This document shows positions 35,642 through 44,776 of a stretch of 64,000 bases of DNA, one piece after another. Made by a program: the position numbers and the translations under genes. The DNA lies in NCBI RefSeq assembly GCF_000495855.1, contig NZ_AWGF01000001.1, positions 558,001 to 622,000 of the forward strand, given 5' to 3'. The DNA comes from Asticcacaulis sp. YBE204. Lineage in GTDB: Bacteria > Pseudomonadota > Alphaproteobacteria > Caulobacterales > Caulobacteraceae. Each line of letters begins with the position of its first letter. Positions within the stretch are counted from its first letter, which is position 1. Below the pieces are notes generated by a model that saw nothing but the letters and a program-made list of their open reading frames with translations, had not been told where the DNA came from and ran no database searches.

Positions 35642-36181
35642 TTACTCGGCTTCAGGTGGGGCCGTGTTTATGCTTCCCGGGGGCTGATGGTCGTCAGACC
35701 AGCCTTCGCGGCGTTCGGGACCGTTATAGCTGCCGTCGTTGCGGCGGCGGCGGTCTGGGCCGAAATAGCCCTGAGTCTTGATGAAGGGGCGCGGACGATC
35801 GATGACGGCGGCGACCTTCTTGTGCAGTTCGGTGGCGGTAACCGGCTTGGCGCAGAACTCGTTGACGCCGGAATCGCGGGCCTTGGTGACGCGCGAGCGT
35901 TCCGAGTGCGCCGTCAGCATGATGATCGGCACGTAGCGGTTGGGGCTGTCGGAAGAATTGCGCACCAGATGGACGAATTCGACGCCGTCGAGGACTTCCA
36001 TCATGAAATCGACGATGACGATGTCGATCGAGTCGTTCTTCAGACGCTGAAAGGCATCCGAAGCGTCGCGCGCCTCGAACACATGCACGGCCCCGAAGCC
36101 GCGTAGGATGGTTTTGACGATGTTGATCATGTGGGCGTTGTCGTCGACCACCATGAACCGGACACGTTCAAGACCTGCCAC
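35642..36181 (-). CDS. Single-domain response regulator with Arg-rich tail
   Basis: A 179-residue protein with one receiver domain: acidic DD at 13-14, phosphoacceptor D58 in DIVIVDFMMEVLDG, threonine in MLTAHSERS and lysine in FCAKPVTATE. After residue 125 a 50-residue tail holds YFGPDRRRRNDGSYNGPERR, a repeated GP-[DE]RR type motif seen in several Caulobacterales regulators, and no DNA-binding domain. It is upstream of the PleC-like gene in the same direction, 179 bases apart, and may be its partner or a phosphate shuttle. Confidence 0.88.
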   Translation of the reverse strand: MAGLERVRFMVVDDNAHMINIVKTILRGFGAVHVFEARDASDAFQRLKNDSIDIVIVDFMMEVLDGVEFVHLVRNSSDSPNRYVPIIMLTAHSERSRVTKARDSGVNEFCAKPVTATELHKKVAAVIDRPRPFIKTQGYFGPDRRRRNDGSYNGPERREGWSDDHQPPGSINTAPPEAE

Positions 36182-36210
36182 GGGGAAACTCCTAATACAA
36201 GCCTTGCGAA

Positions 36211-36370
36211 CTCCCTCCTCCCTACGCCGTGGGGAGGTGGCGCGCCGAAGGCGTGACGGAGGGGTACGATTCCGAACGTCTCAGCACGTTGAACATCCGG
36301 GCGTCATACCCCTCCGCCTCAACGCTTCGCGTTTCGGCACCTCCCCATGCAAGCATAGGGAGGAGGGAGA
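36211..36370. repeat. Family A repeat, ctccctcc subtype (A-6)
   Basis: Ends ctccctcctccctacgccgt and ataggaggaggag-type complement (36354-36370); inner words gtgacggaggggta and taccccctccg-like sequence are inverted. It fills the gap between the response regulator and pepN. Same architecture as A-9 and A-10. Confidence 0.8.
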
Positions 36371-36433
36371 GCGTAATAACGTTCCTATCTGATATCAGCC
36401 TATACGCACCAATACTTTTCAAGCCGTTAAGGT

Positions 36434-39070
36434 TTAGGCCGCCAAGGCCTTACCCGCCAGTTCGCTGACGTTCTTCGACAGGTCCGGCGTCGCCAGAATG
36501 CGCTCCAGCGCCGCCTTCATCAGCCCGGCATGCGGTTCGGCATAACGTGTGAAACCGCCGAAGACCTCGACCAGTCGCGCCGCCGTCATCGGATTGAATT
36601 TGTCGACCTGCAAGATCTGATCGGCGATGAAGTCGTAACCCTGACCCGACACGTCGTGGAAGACGCTGGGGTTGTTGGCGGCAAAGGCCTGCACCACGGC
36701 GCGCCAGCGGTTGGGTACGCGGGCGTCGAAATCGGGATGCTGCGTCAGGCGGCGCACGCGGTCCAGCGTCTCAGGATTGGCGCACATGGCCTGGGCGGCG
36801 AACCACTTGTCGAGCACCAGAGGCTCATCCTTGAAGCGGTCATAGAAATGCGCGAGGCTGCCGTCGTAGTCTTCGCCGTGGACCTGAGCGATGGCGTTGA
36901 GCCCGGCCATCTGGTCGGTCATGTTGTCCGCTATCTGATAGTGATACTGCGAACGACGGGCCAGTTTTTCACGTCTGGCCTGATCGCCCGTCGCGTAGCT
37001 GGCCATCATCAGATCAAGCAACGCGTTGCGCAGGGCGCGGCGACCGGCGGATTTGGCGTCCGGGCTGAACGCGGCTCGCGCTTCCAGCCGTTCGGTCTCG
37101 AATGTTTCGTACAGCGCTTCCAGATCGGCAAACAGAGCGTGGGACAGTTCGCCCTTCAAGGCGCTGCGTCGCGTATGAATATAGGCCGGATCGACGGGCG
37201 TCAGGATCTGCGCCAGATCGGGCTCCGTCGGCAGGCCGATGATCAGGGCCTTGAACGCGTCATCAAGCGTGTCGTCGTTCAGCGTCGCGCGCAGGGCCTC
37301 GGCATAGGCGGCGGCTGTGCCCGTCGCCGACAGGATCAGGTTCTTGGCGAGGCTTTGCGCCGCTTCCCAGCGGTTGAACGGGTCGGCATCGCCACGGAAG
37401 CGGGCGAATTTATGCGCATCGGGCTCGGTGAGGGTCAGTTTGACCGGGGCCGAGAAACGGCGCAGGGCCGAGACCACCGGCGCGGTGGCAACATTGTCGA
37501 GTACCAACGTCGCTTCGGCCTCGCGCAGCACGAACAGGGTGTCGCTGACGGTTTTGCCCTCGACCGTAAAGGTCAGGGGTGCGCCGTCTTCGGACAGCAG
37601 GCCGAGGCGGATCGGGATCGGCACCGGGTGCTTGTTGGCCTGGGCCGGGGTCGGGTGGGTGACCTGCGCCAGCGCCAGCGTCAGGCGTTGGGTTGCCGCG
37701 TCGTAGGTAGGCGTGATCGTCAGGTGCGGCGTCCCCGCCTGCACGTACCATTTCAGCCACGGCGCGAAATCCTCGCCGGTGACGGCTTCGAAGCTTTTCA
37801 GGAAATCTTCAAGCGTCGCCGCCGTACCGTCATTGGTCTGGAAATAATGATCCAGCGCCTGACGGTACACCTCCGGCCCGACATAGGTCTTCAACATGCC
37901 GACGATTTCCGCGCCTTTTTCATAGATGGTCGCGGTGTAGAAATTGTCGATCTTGAGATAGGACGACGGGCGCACCGGATGAGCCAACGGCCCGGCGTCT
38001 TCGGGGAATTGCCGCGCGCGCAGGGCCTTGACGTCCTTGATGCGCTGAACCGCGTCGCCGCGCATATCGGCGCTGAACCCCTGATCGCGGAAGACGGTCA
38101 GGCCTTCCTTGAGGCACAGCTGGAACCAGTCGCGGCAGGTGACGCGGTTGCCCGACCAGTTATGGAAATATTCGTGGGCGATGACGCTTTCGATGCGCTC
38201 ATAATCGAGGTCGGTCGCCGTGTCGGGATCGGCCAGCAGCAACGAGGCGTTGAAGATGTTCAGGCCCTTGTTTTCCATGGCCCCGAAGTTGAAATCGCGC
38301 ACGGCGACGATCATGAACAGGTCGAGATCGTATTCGAGGCCGTAGACCTCCTCGTCCCAGCGCATCGAGCGTTTCAGCGCGTCCATCGCGTAGGCGGCGC
38401 GCTCGCGCATTCCCGTATCGACATAGATTTTCAGATCGACGGTGCGGCCCGACGCGGTGGTAAAATCGTCCTCCAGTACGTCCAGTTCCCCGGCGACCAG
38501 GGCGAACAGGTAGGACGGTTTGAAGAACGGATCTTCCCACACGGCGTAGTGCATGTCGCCGTCTTCACCTTGTTCGATAAGGTTGCCGTTCGACAGCAGG
38601 TGCGGGAAGCCGGCCTTCGGCGCGCGCACGGTGACGGTGAACTTCGACAGGACGTCCGGGCGGTCGGGGAAATAAACGATCTTGCGGAAGCCCTCGGCCT
38701 CGCACTGCGTGCAGTAACGGCCCGAGGACATGTAGAGGCCTTCCAGCGTCTTGTTGTCCTGCGGGTTGATCTCGACCGCGATGGTCAGCGTGAAGGCGTC
38801 CGGCACGTCGTTGATCGTCAGGGTTTCGGGCGTCACCTTGTAATCGCCGGTTTCCAGTGCGCGACCGTCGAGCGAGACGCCCAGCAGTTTCAGCCGCTCG
38901 CCCAACAGGACCAGCGGCGCGTCGGCGGCCCCGATGCGCTCAAGGCTGAGGGTCGCCGTGACCCTGGTTTCGGTCGGGTGCAGGTCGAAGACCAGCCTCG
39001 TGTCGGTAACGCGGAAGTCGGGCGCCTTATAGTCGGTGAGGCGGATCGGACGGGCGATTTCAGTGCGCAT
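36434..39070 (-). CDS. pepN: Aminopeptidase N (M1 family)
   Basis: An 878-residue zinc aminopeptidase. The substrate-recognition motif GAMEN is at about residue 263 and the zinc site is H299-E-x-x-H303 with E322 (VIAHEYFHNWSGNRVTCRDW and KEGLTVFRDQ). The C-terminal half is the helical PepN-type domain, so this is the bacterial cytosolic enzyme rather than a secreted one; there is no signal peptide. It removes N-terminal residues from peptides in protein turnover. The neighbouring signalling genes on both sides are probably independent. Confidence 0.96.
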   Translation of the reverse strand: MRTEIARPIRLTDYKAPDFRVTDTRLVFDLHPTETRVTATLSLERIGAADAPLVLLGERLKLLGVSLDGRALETGDYKVTPETLTINDVPDAFTLTIAVEINPQDNKTLEGLYMSSGRYCTQCEAEGFRKIVYFPDRPDVLSKFTVTVRAPKAGFPHLLSNGNLIEQGEDGDMHYAVWEDPFFKPSYLFALVAGELDVLEDDFTTASGRTVDLKIYVDTGMRERAAYAMDALKRSMRWDEEVYGLEYDLDLFMIVAVRDFNFGAMENKGLNIFNASLLLADPDTATDLDYERIESVIAHEYFHNWSGNRVTCRDWFQLCLKEGLTVFRDQGFSADMRGDAVQRIKDVKALRARQFPEDAGPLAHPVRPSSYLKIDNFYTATIYEKGAEIVGMLKTYVGPEVYRQALDHYFQTNDGTAATLEDFLKSFEAVTGEDFAPWLKWYVQAGTPHLTITPTYDAATQRLTLALAQVTHPTPAQANKHPVPIPIRLGLLSEDGAPLTFTVEGKTVSDTLFVLREAEATLVLDNVATAPVVSALRRFSAPVKLTLTEPDAHKFARFRGDADPFNRWEAAQSLAKNLILSATGTAAAYAEALRATLNDDTLDDAFKALIIGLPTEPDLAQILTPVDPAYIHTRRSALKGELSHALFADLEALYETFETERLEARAAFSPDAKSAGRRALRNALLDLMMASYATGDQARREKLARRSQYHYQIADNMTDQMAGLNAIAQVHGEDYDGSLAHFYDRFKDEPLVLDKWFAAQAMCANPETLDRVRRLTQHPDFDARVPNRWRAVVQAFAANNPSVFHDVSGQGYDFIADQILQVDKFNPMTAARLVEVFGGFTRYAEPHAGLMKAALERILATPDLSKNVSELAGKALAA

Positions 39071-39166
39071 GGGAGGCTCGGCAAAAAAGACTGACCGCCA
39101 AGCTATAGCAGGTTCGTCCTTACCGGCATTACAAATTTATGATGCGGAAAATAGCCCCTCATTATC

Positions 39167-39355
39167 ATACCTCCCTGCACTTTAGTGCGGGGAGGGGGAC
39201 CATTTGCGGAGCAAATGGTGGTCGGGTGCTTTGCCGAAGTTCAGCGGTTGCTATTATGAGAAAGTAAGACCACCCCACCTGTCATCGCTTTGCGATGCCC
39301 ATCGCTGGCGAAAGCTATACTTTCGCTGCGCTATACCCCGTCCGCGGGGAGGTAT
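39167..39355. repeat. Family A palindromic mosaic repeat (A-7)
   Basis: Complete copy with ends atacctccctgcactttagt and cgcggggaggtat. It shares cgaaagctatactttcgc with copy A-1 (2739-2757 has the same word pair). Located between the hybrid kinase gene's end and pepN's start on the minus strand. Confidence 0.85.
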
Positions 39356-39370
39356 AGATTTGGAGGAAAC

Positions 39371-40945
39371 TTATGCCAAACTCAACTCGCGCAATTTCTG
39401 CGCCAGCAGCCCCGGCTGGATCGGCTTGGACAGATAGTCGTCCATCCCCGCTTCCAGACAGCGTTCGCGATCCCCGGCCAGCGCATGGGCCGTCACCCCG
39501 ATAATACGATGACGCAGACCCTTGCCGCCTTCCATGTCACGGATGCGACGGGTGGTCTCGAATCCGTCCATCCCATACATCTGCACGTCCATCAGAATGG
39601 CGTGATAGGGCCGTTCCGCCGCTTCGATCCGCTCCAGCGCTTCGGCGCCGGACTCGGCGGCCTCGGCGTCGAAGCCCATCTCTTCCAGCATCAGGGTCGC
39701 AACCATGATGTTCGGCGCATAGTCCTCGACGATCAGAACGCGGGCGCGCTCCCCGGCCTCGACCGGCGGCGCGGGCAGGGTATCGACCGGCGCGGCCACG
39801 GCAGCCGCGGGCAGGGTCAGGCGCACGATGAAGGTTGAGCCCGCGCCTTCGCGGCTGTCGACCGAAATGTCGCCGCCCATGACCTCCATCAGAGCCCGCG
39901 CGATCGACAGGCCCAGCCCCGAGCCGCCGAAGCGCCGGGTGATCGAGGCGTCGGCCTGGGTGAACTTGTCGAATATCTGGGCGCGTTTGGCCTCGGCGAT
40001 GCCGATGCCGGTGTCGCGCACGCGGAAGGTCAGGGCGATCTTGTCGCCAACTTTTTCTCCTTCGCCGGTCAGCTCGATCTCGCCCGCCGAGGTGAATTTC
40101 AGCGCGTTGGAAATCAGGTTCATCAGCACCTGCTGCAACCGCGTGCGGTCGCCAGTGACGGCAAGGCCCTGCATCTGGTCGTCGAGCCCGAAAGCCAGAC
40201 CCTTGCGCTCGATATCCTGCGCGAACATCATCTTGAGATCGGCCAGAACGTCGGACGGGCGGAAGGCAACCGTTTCCAGTTCGATTCTATTGTCTTCAAT
40301 TCTGGAAATATCGAGCAGATCGTTGATCAGGCGCAGCAGCAGTTGCGCATTGGTGCGCAGGGTCTCGACGATGCGGTACTGATCGTCGTTGAGCGGCGAC
40401 TTGATCAGGATGTCGGACAGGCCGGTTACCACGTTCATCGGCGTACGGATTTCGTGGCTCATCGTCGCCAGAAAATCGGTCTTGGCCTGAGACGCGGCTT
40501 CGGCGCGCTCCTTGGCCTGTTGCAGTTCGTGGCGCTGACGCACGTTTTCGCGCAGCAGTTTTTCCTTGACGAAGGCCGCGTGCATGACGGCGGGCAGGAG
40601 GTCGAGATAGGCCTGATTGATGTCCTTGACCGCGTAGTCGGCGGCGCCCTGTTCCATGGCATCGATAGCGATGCGCTCATCCCCGCCTGCGGTGAGAATG
40701 ATGACGGGGGTGGTATCTTCACGCCGCTTCATCTCGCGCAGCATCTCGAGGCCGTTCATCCCCGGCAGGTTGTAGTCGAGCAGGATCAGGTCGTAGGGTA
40801 CCTCCTCCAGCAGCTTCAGTCCGGCCTCTGCCGTTTCGGCCAGTTCGACGGTCAGGCCGTGCCGCTGCATCCGTTTTTGCAGCAGGCGGCCCAGCGCGTC
40901 GTCGTCTTCGATATAGAGGATGGTCGTCAGCGGGGTATTGGGCAT
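39371..40945 (-). CDS. Hybrid histidine kinase: REC-HisKA-HATPase-REC
   Basis: A 524-residue cytoplasmic protein without membrane helices. An N-terminal receiver (D57 in [10 protein letters not shown]) is followed by a coiled linker, HisKA with H164 in [20 protein letters not shown], an ATPase domain ([32 protein letters not shown]) and a second receiver (D453 in [13 protein letters not shown]). An input receiver means that it is driven by another kinase, forming a relay. The HK and Rcp1-like regulator immediately upstream in the same direction are possible donors. Confidence 0.92.
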   Translation of the reverse strand: MPNTPLTTILYIEDDDALGRLLQKRMQRHGLTVELAETAEAGLKLLEEVPYDLILLDYNLPGMNGLEMLREMKRREDTTPVIILTAGGDERIAIDAMEQGAADYAVKDINQAYLDLLPAVMHAAFVKEKLLRENVRQRHELQQAKERAEAASQAKTDFLATMSHEIRTPMNVVTGLSDILIKSPLNDDQYRIVETLRTNAQLLLRLINDLLDISRIEDNRIELETVAFRPSDVLADLKMMFAQDIERKGLAFGLDDQMQGLAVTGDRTRLQQVLMNLISNALKFTSAGEIELTGEGEKVGDKIALTFRVRDTGIGIAEAKRAQIFDKFTQADASITRRFGGSGLGLSIARALMEVMGGDISVDSREGAGSTFIVRLTLPAAAVAAPVDTLPAPPVEAGERARVLIVEDYAPNIMVATLMLEEMGFDAEAAESGAEALERIEAAERPYHAILMDVQMYGMDGFETTRRIRDMEGGKGLRHRIIGVTAHALAGDRERCLEAGMDDYLSKPIQPGLLAQKLRELSLA

Positions 40946-40960
40946 GTAGCTTGCTCTTTA

Positions 40961-41093
40961 TCCCCTCGCCCCCCAAAAACTAAATATTGGGGGGAGAGGG
41001 TGGCGCGAAGCGCCGGGTGAGGGGGTGTAAGAGGCAATAGCGGAGTTTGTGACTCCCCCTCACCCCAACCCTCTCCCCGCGGGGGAGAGGGGG
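40961..41093. repeat. Family A repeat, ctctcccc subtype (A-8)
   Basis: Two inverted halves: cccctcgccccccaaaa...gggagagggtggcgcgaag and caccccaaccctctccccgc. The ccctcacc...ctctcccc wording is shared with A-11. It sits between the two signalling genes and may uncouple their transcripts. Confidence 0.8.
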
Positions 41094-41100
41094 CTTAAAA

Positions 41101-41565
41101 TCATTTCATCACCGTATGCGGCACCTGCACCACGGCCAGCATCAGGCCCAGCTTGCGGATGGCGTCGGAGAAGTTATCGTATTCGACCGGCTTGGTGATA
41201 TAGACGTTGCAGCCCAGCTCATAGCAGCGATCGATTTCGCGCGGATTGTCGGTGGTGGTCAGCACGATGACCGGGATGGCGCGGGTCGCCGGGTCGCCTT
41301 TCAGGCGGCGCAAAATCTCATAGCCGTCGATATGGGGCAAATTAAGGTCGAGCAGAACCAGCGACTTCTGATGCTGTTCCTTGTTCTGATCGTCGCTCAG
41401 GCCATTGTTGAAGAAGTGGTCGATGGCCTTTTGCCCGTCGTCGAAATGCAGGATCGGATTGCCGATCCCGGCGCGCTCCAGATTCTTGCGAATCAGCTTG
41501 GCGTGGCCGGCGTCGTCCTCGATCATGACCAGGGTGAACTGCGCGTCGAATTTGTTGATGATCAT
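41101..41565 (-). CDS. Rcp1-like single-domain response regulator
   Basis: A 154-residue receiver with the long insert typical of regulators that partner phytochrome-like or CHASE3 kinases: after KAIDHFFNNGL comes a polar stretch and then D73 in LVLLDLNLPHIDGYEIL, T in VLTTTDNPREID, and K in YITKPVEYDNF. No output domain. Its first codons overlap the end of the upstream kinase gene (ATGA), which shows that the two form a pair. It likely passes phosphate on to another protein. Confidence 0.93.
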   Translation of the reverse strand: MIINKFDAQFTLVMIEDDAGHAKLIRKNLERAGIGNPILHFDDGQKAIDHFFNNGLSDDQNKEQHQKSLVLLDLNLPHIDGYEILRRLKGDPATRAIPVIVLTTTDNPREIDRCYELGCNVYITKPVEYDNFSDAIRKLGLMLAVVQVPHTVMK

Positions 41566-43415
41566 GCGGATACCCTGATGTCGTCAGCGGGCGGTGTGAC
41601 CGGCTCGGTGACCGCTGCGCGTTTCGGAAGACGGAAATGAAAGCGCGTGCCCTCATCGATTGTCGATTCAAACCATATACCGCCCGACAGCCGCCGCAAG
41701 GTCGCCTTGACATAGGCCATGCCGAGCCCCAGCCCGCCGACCTCGGTCGTATTGCGGGCGCGGCGGAAAATCTCGAACACCTTGGGCTTGTCGACGTCGT
41801 CGATGCCGCGGCCATTGTCGGCCACCGTAAAGATGAAGTCGTTGGAGGTTTCGCGCACCGACACCTCGATGCGGCCCGGCACATCGGGTCGCAGATATTT
41901 CACGGCGTTGTCGAGCAGATTGCCGAAGATCTGCTCCAGAGCGATCGGGTCGGTGACGAGCGTCGGCAAGGGCTGGCAGTCGATGGCGATGCCCTTGTGC
42001 GTGATATCGTAGCCCAGCGCGCCGATGCATTTGTCGAACACGGCCTGCGCGTCGACCTTTTCCAGCGTGAAGACGCGCTTGCCGATGCGCGACAGGTCGA
42101 GGATGGCGCGCGTCAGGCTGTCCATGCGCTCGACGCCCTTGGCGATGAAGCCGAGCGCTTCGGGGATGTCCTCTTTCAGCGCCGTGTCGAGCACCTTGCG
42201 GTCTTCGGGTTTGAATTTGGCCTCGTAAGGTTTCAGGGCCGCCGTCACGTCGGTCACCGACAGTTCCAGCTCCTTCGAGAAGCCTTTCAGATTGACCAGC
42301 GGCGAGCGCAGGTCGTGCGAGGTGATATAGGTGAAGGTTTCAAGGTCGGCATAGAGCTGGCGCAGTTCCTCCTCGCGCTGCTTCTGTTCGGTGATATCGG
42401 CGTGGGTACCGATCATCGTCTTGAACGAGCTGAAATCGTCGCCGATGCCAACGCCGCGCGACAATATCCAGCGATAGCCGCCGTCCTTGTGCTTCATGCG
42501 GAAGACGTTGCGGTAGACCGGATCGCTGCCGTCCATATAACGCCTGAGCGCCGCATCGGAGTCGGCGCGATCGTCGGGATGGATCAGGTTGCGCATGACC
42601 TGCGCCTCGTTGGCGATCTCGTCCGGCCCGTAGCCGAGCATGGCCTTGTAGGCGGCGGAGCAGTAGAATTCGTCGGTCAGAAAGTTGATCTCGAACAGGC
42701 CGTCATTGATGCCTTCGGTGACTTCGCGGTAGCGCTGCTGACTGGCCTCCTGCGCCGCCAGCCGGTTCTGGAATTCGGTCTCCAGATTGATAATGGTCAC
42801 GGTTCCCATCAGGACGATACCGATCAGCAGCACATTGCCGATGACGACCGTATAAAAGAAATTGCTGCGCTCGACCTTGGCCTCGGCGGCCTGAAGGCGG
42901 ACCTTGATCAGCCGCTTGACCGTATTGGTCTCGATCAGGCGGCGGATATTGGCCATTTCCTTCGTCTGCTTCTCGAAGGTCTTGAGCTGAATTGCCTGTC
43001 CGCGCTCCAGCGTCCGGTTCTCGATCTGGTCGTCCAGCACCTTGCGAAAGGCGCGAATACGCTCGATCCACAGATAGAGATCGCCCGCCGATTCCGGGTC
43101 CTTGCGCAGAATCAGGCCGCTGAGACCGCTGAGGTCGCGCTCCAGCATCTTGCGTGCCACCATATAGGCTTCGAGCGTGGTGGGTTCACCGGAAATCAGA
43201 TAGGCGTGAACCCCGGTTTCCATGTCGAGCAAATCGACCACCACGACCCGGCTCAGGCGAATCATTTCGTATTCGTAAAGCGCGGCATCGTTGCGCGCCT
43301 GAATGCGTTCGTAGTGTTTGTAAACGATGAAGGAGAAGGCGACGACGGCGATGGAAATCAGCGCGAACATGACGAGGTAGTAGTGTTTGCGCCTCAGCAA
43401 GCCCTGCCACATCAT
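41562..43415 (-). CDS. CHASE3-PAS sensor histidine kinase
   Basis: A 617-residue membrane kinase. Helices at about 13-32 and 187-207 flank a helical CHASE3 sensor domain (DLLDMETGVHAYLISGEPTT is diagnostic). A PAS domain (about 225-345) with PAC end GTHADITEQKQREEE leads to a HisKA-like helix with H367 in TYITSHDLRSPLVNLKG, then an ATPase domain ending GGLGLGMAYVKATLRRLSGG. This SHDLRSPL type is common in cyanobacterial-phytochrome-like kinases paired with Rcp1 regulators, as here. The signal sensed by CHASE3 is unknown. Confidence 0.93.
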   Translation of the reverse strand: MMWQGLLRRKHYYLVMFALISIAVVAFSFIVYKHYERIQARNDAALYEYEMIRLSRVVVVDLLDMETGVHAYLISGEPTTLEAYMVARKMLERDLSGLSGLILRKDPESAGDLYLWIERIRAFRKVLDDQIENRTLERGQAIQLKTFEKQTKEMANIRRLIETNTVKRLIKVRLQAAEAKVERSNFFYTVVIGNVLLIGIVLMGTVTIINLETEFQNRLAAQEASQQRYREVTEGINDGLFEINFLTDEFYCSAAYKAMLGYGPDEIANEAQVMRNLIHPDDRADSDAALRRYMDGSDPVYRNVFRMKHKDGGYRWILSRGVGIGDDFSSFKTMIGTHADITEQKQREEELRQLYADLETFTYITSHDLRSPLVNLKGFSKELELSVTDVTAALKPYEAKFKPEDRKVLDTALKEDIPEALGFIAKGVERMDSLTRAILDLSRIGKRVFTLEKVDAQAVFDKCIGALGYDITHKGIAIDCQPLPTLVTDPIALEQIFGNLLDNAVKYLRPDVPGRIEVSVRETSNDFIFTVADNGRGIDDVDKPKVFEIFRRARNTTEVGGLGLGMAYVKATLRRLSGGIWFESTIDEGTRFHFRLPKRAAVTEPVTPPADDIRVSA

Positions 43416-43461
43416 TTCCCGCTTTCCCCGCTTCCCGAAACGTCAGCTAAAAACGCTACTA

Positions 43462-43492
43462 AGGCCTAATGCCCGTCAAAGGCATTAGGCCT
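43462..43492 (-). terminator. Hairpin after the entericidin gene
   Basis: Perfect 12-base arms aggcctaatgcc (43462-43473) and ggcattaggcct (43481-43492) with a 7-base loop, between the entericidin stop and the CHASE3 kinase start on the minus strand. T-rich sequence follows on that strand only after some bases, so it may be a terminator or an attenuator. Confidence 0.7.
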
Positions 43493-43516
43493 GTAAATTC
43501 TCTGGATAGTCCAGTC

Positions 43517-43669
43517 TTACTTCTTGGCTTCCTTGGCCGCTTCGGAAACGGCATCGCCACCCGCCGAGACGTCCTTGCCGGCGCCTTCGATCGTGTTGCA
43601 GGCGTTCAGGGCGGGGATGGCCAGGGCCAGACCGGCGATGAAGAGCAGCTTTGCGGATTTCTTGGTCAT
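43517..43669 (-). CDS. Entericidin-like small lipoprotein
   Basis: A 50-residue lipoprotein. The signal ends in lipobox LNAC, followed by NTIEGAGKDVSAGGDAVSEA, the repeat-like glycine/alanine helix of entericidin A/B proteins, and a KEAKK tail. In E. coli such proteins form an antidote/toxin pair linked to stationary-phase lysis; many alphaproteobacteria carry a single gene with stress-linked expression. The second of two adjacent ATGs (43669) is chosen because aaagga lies seven bases before it; a longer upstream frame has no lipobox sense. Confidence 0.88.
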   Translation of the reverse strand: MTKKSAKLLFIAGLALAIPALNACNTIEGAGKDVSAGGDAVSEAAKEAKK

Positions 43670-43786
43670 GTGCATATCCTTTGAGTGCGTATCTCGGTGA
43701 TCCCCATCGTAAGTTGACACTGCACCTGCGCCGGTAATGGGTCTATTCTGCGTGAGGGGGAAATTGTAAAAAAGCAGCAAGTAAAA

Positions 43787-44212
43787 TCAGGGGGCTTTTT
43801 TACCGCGCTTTAATCCCTGACGGAACGCCGTGAAGATGCCGACCGCGCCACTGACGGTATTGGTGAGTGTTTTCTGGCCCGGTAGGCTCGTGCCTTCGCC
43901 GATAAGCGTATCGAAGGCCCGCCGCACGGTTCTTTGCGCTCTTACCAGCGCCCAGCCCAGCCCGCACAACAGGACGACTATGCCCGCGCCGATGAACAGA
44001 CCGGCGCTCAGCGTACCCATCCCGGCATTGATCATCAGGCTGAACGCCAGCCACAGGCCGGTAAACAGCAGCAAGGCGAGAGCCGACATCGTAAACACGA
44101 TAAGGGCCAGCAGTCCGGCCAATGCCACAAGGAGGGCCTGAACGTGAGGCCTGACCGAGGTGATGCGGTGGCGGGTCAACAAAAGATCGACGGCTTGGGC
44201 AACGAGTGACAT
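43787..44212 (-). CDS. Phage-holin-family (DUF1469-like) membrane protein
   Basis: A 141-residue protein with two helices at about residues 29-58 and 66-92 and charged ends. Topology and the RRAFDTLIGEG tail fit the phage-holin-like family (DUF1469/YqjE), chromosomal proteins often paired with DUF883/YqjD proteins; here a DUF883 gene is indeed the next one upstream on the same strand, 78 bases away. Proposed roles involve the inner membrane in stationary phase; nothing more specific can be read. Confidence 0.75.
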   Translation of the reverse strand: MSLVAQAVDLLLTRHRITSVRPHVQALLVALAGLLALIVFTMSALALLLFTGLWLAFSLMINAGMGTLSAGLFIGAGIVVLLCGLGWALVRAQRTVRRAFDTLIGEGTSLPGQKTLTNTVSGAVGIFTAFRQGLKRGKKAP

Positions 44213-44231
44213 CTGGGTTCCGGATAAGACG

Positions 44232-44268
44232 AAAAAAGCGGGCGAAGTCCGTTAAAGACTTCGCCCGC
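44232..44268 (-). terminator. Terminator after the DUF883 gene
   Basis: Perfect 12-base stem gcgggcgaagtc (44238-44249) / gacttcgcccgc (44257-44268). On the minus strand it is followed by a six-base T-run. It ends the DUF883 transcript before the holin-like gene. Confidence 0.95.
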
Positions 44269-44290
44269 CGGTTAGCTTTACAGGTCAGGC

Positions 44291-44593
44291 TTAGCGCTTG
44301 ATCAGCATGCCGAGCAGGACACCGGCGCCCAGGGCCAGAAGGCCGGTGCGAACCGGATTGTCATGGACTTCCTTGTTCAGGCGACCACCGGCGGTGTTCA
44401 GGTGACCCTGAGCGTCGTCGAAAAAGGTGCGGACCTTGGCGCCGGCTTCACTGGCGCGGTGGGTCAGGTCGTCGATGACCTTGTGGGCACCGTCCTCAGC
44501 CTTGTTCAGCGCGCGGTCGGCGTCGGAACGAACATCGTGTTCCGCCAGAACCTTGGTGACACCGGCGGCGGCTTTGGTAGCGGGGGACAACAT
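44291..44593 (-). CDS. DUF883 (YqjD/ElaB-like) membrane-anchored protein
   Basis: A 100-residue protein. The first 75 residues form a polar amphipathic helix region (ADRALNKAEDGAHKVIDDLT), and the C-terminus is a hydrophobic tail anchor NPVRTGLLALGAGVLLGMLI with KR, as in YqjD/ElaB, which attach ribosomes to the inner membrane in stationary-phase E. coli. A ribosome site (ggagag) precedes the ATG on the minus strand. Neighbouring genes also code for small stress-type membrane proteins. Confidence 0.88.
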   Translation of the reverse strand: MLSPATKAAAGVTKVLAEHDVRSDADRALNKAEDGAHKVIDDLTHRASEAGAKVRTFFDDAQGHLNTAGGRLNKEVHDNPVRTGLLALGAGVLLGMLIKR

Positions 44594-44654
44594 CGTGGCT
44601 CTCCTGTCGTAATTTCAAAAAAATCGGGGTTTCGGGGGGAGGAAGAAAGGGGTG

Positions 44655-44776
44655 TCACATCCACACGGATCGCGGGGCGGGGGGATGTCTGACACGGAGG
44701 GCTGTGTGTGGACTGCGCAAAACGAGGATGGGGGGTGTCTCGTTTTGTCCGTGTCGGCTGATCCGTGTGGATGTGA
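44655..44776. repeat. Nested inverted repeat in a 413-base gap
   Basis: The gap between the DUF883 and CsbD genes holds three nested pairs: a perfect 17-base outer pair (44655-44671 / 44760-44776, tcacatccacacggatc and complement), gacacgga (44691-44698) / tccgtgtc (44748-44755), and caaaacgag (44718-44726) / ctcgttttg (44739-44747). Together they could fold into a hairpin of about 120 bases with inner bulges. The gcgggg-rich middle is not paired. I see no reading frame. It could be a structured RNA or a variant of family B. Confidence 0.75.

Noticed and set aside
36530-39094. Plus-strand open frame of 854 codons opposite pepN
   Set aside because: Antisense shadow of aminopeptidase N, whose zinc site and GAMEN motif are intact on the minus strand.
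41637-43469. Plus-strand open frame of 610 codons opposite the CHASE3 kinase
   Set aside because: Antisense shadow of a kinase with full motifs on the minus strand.
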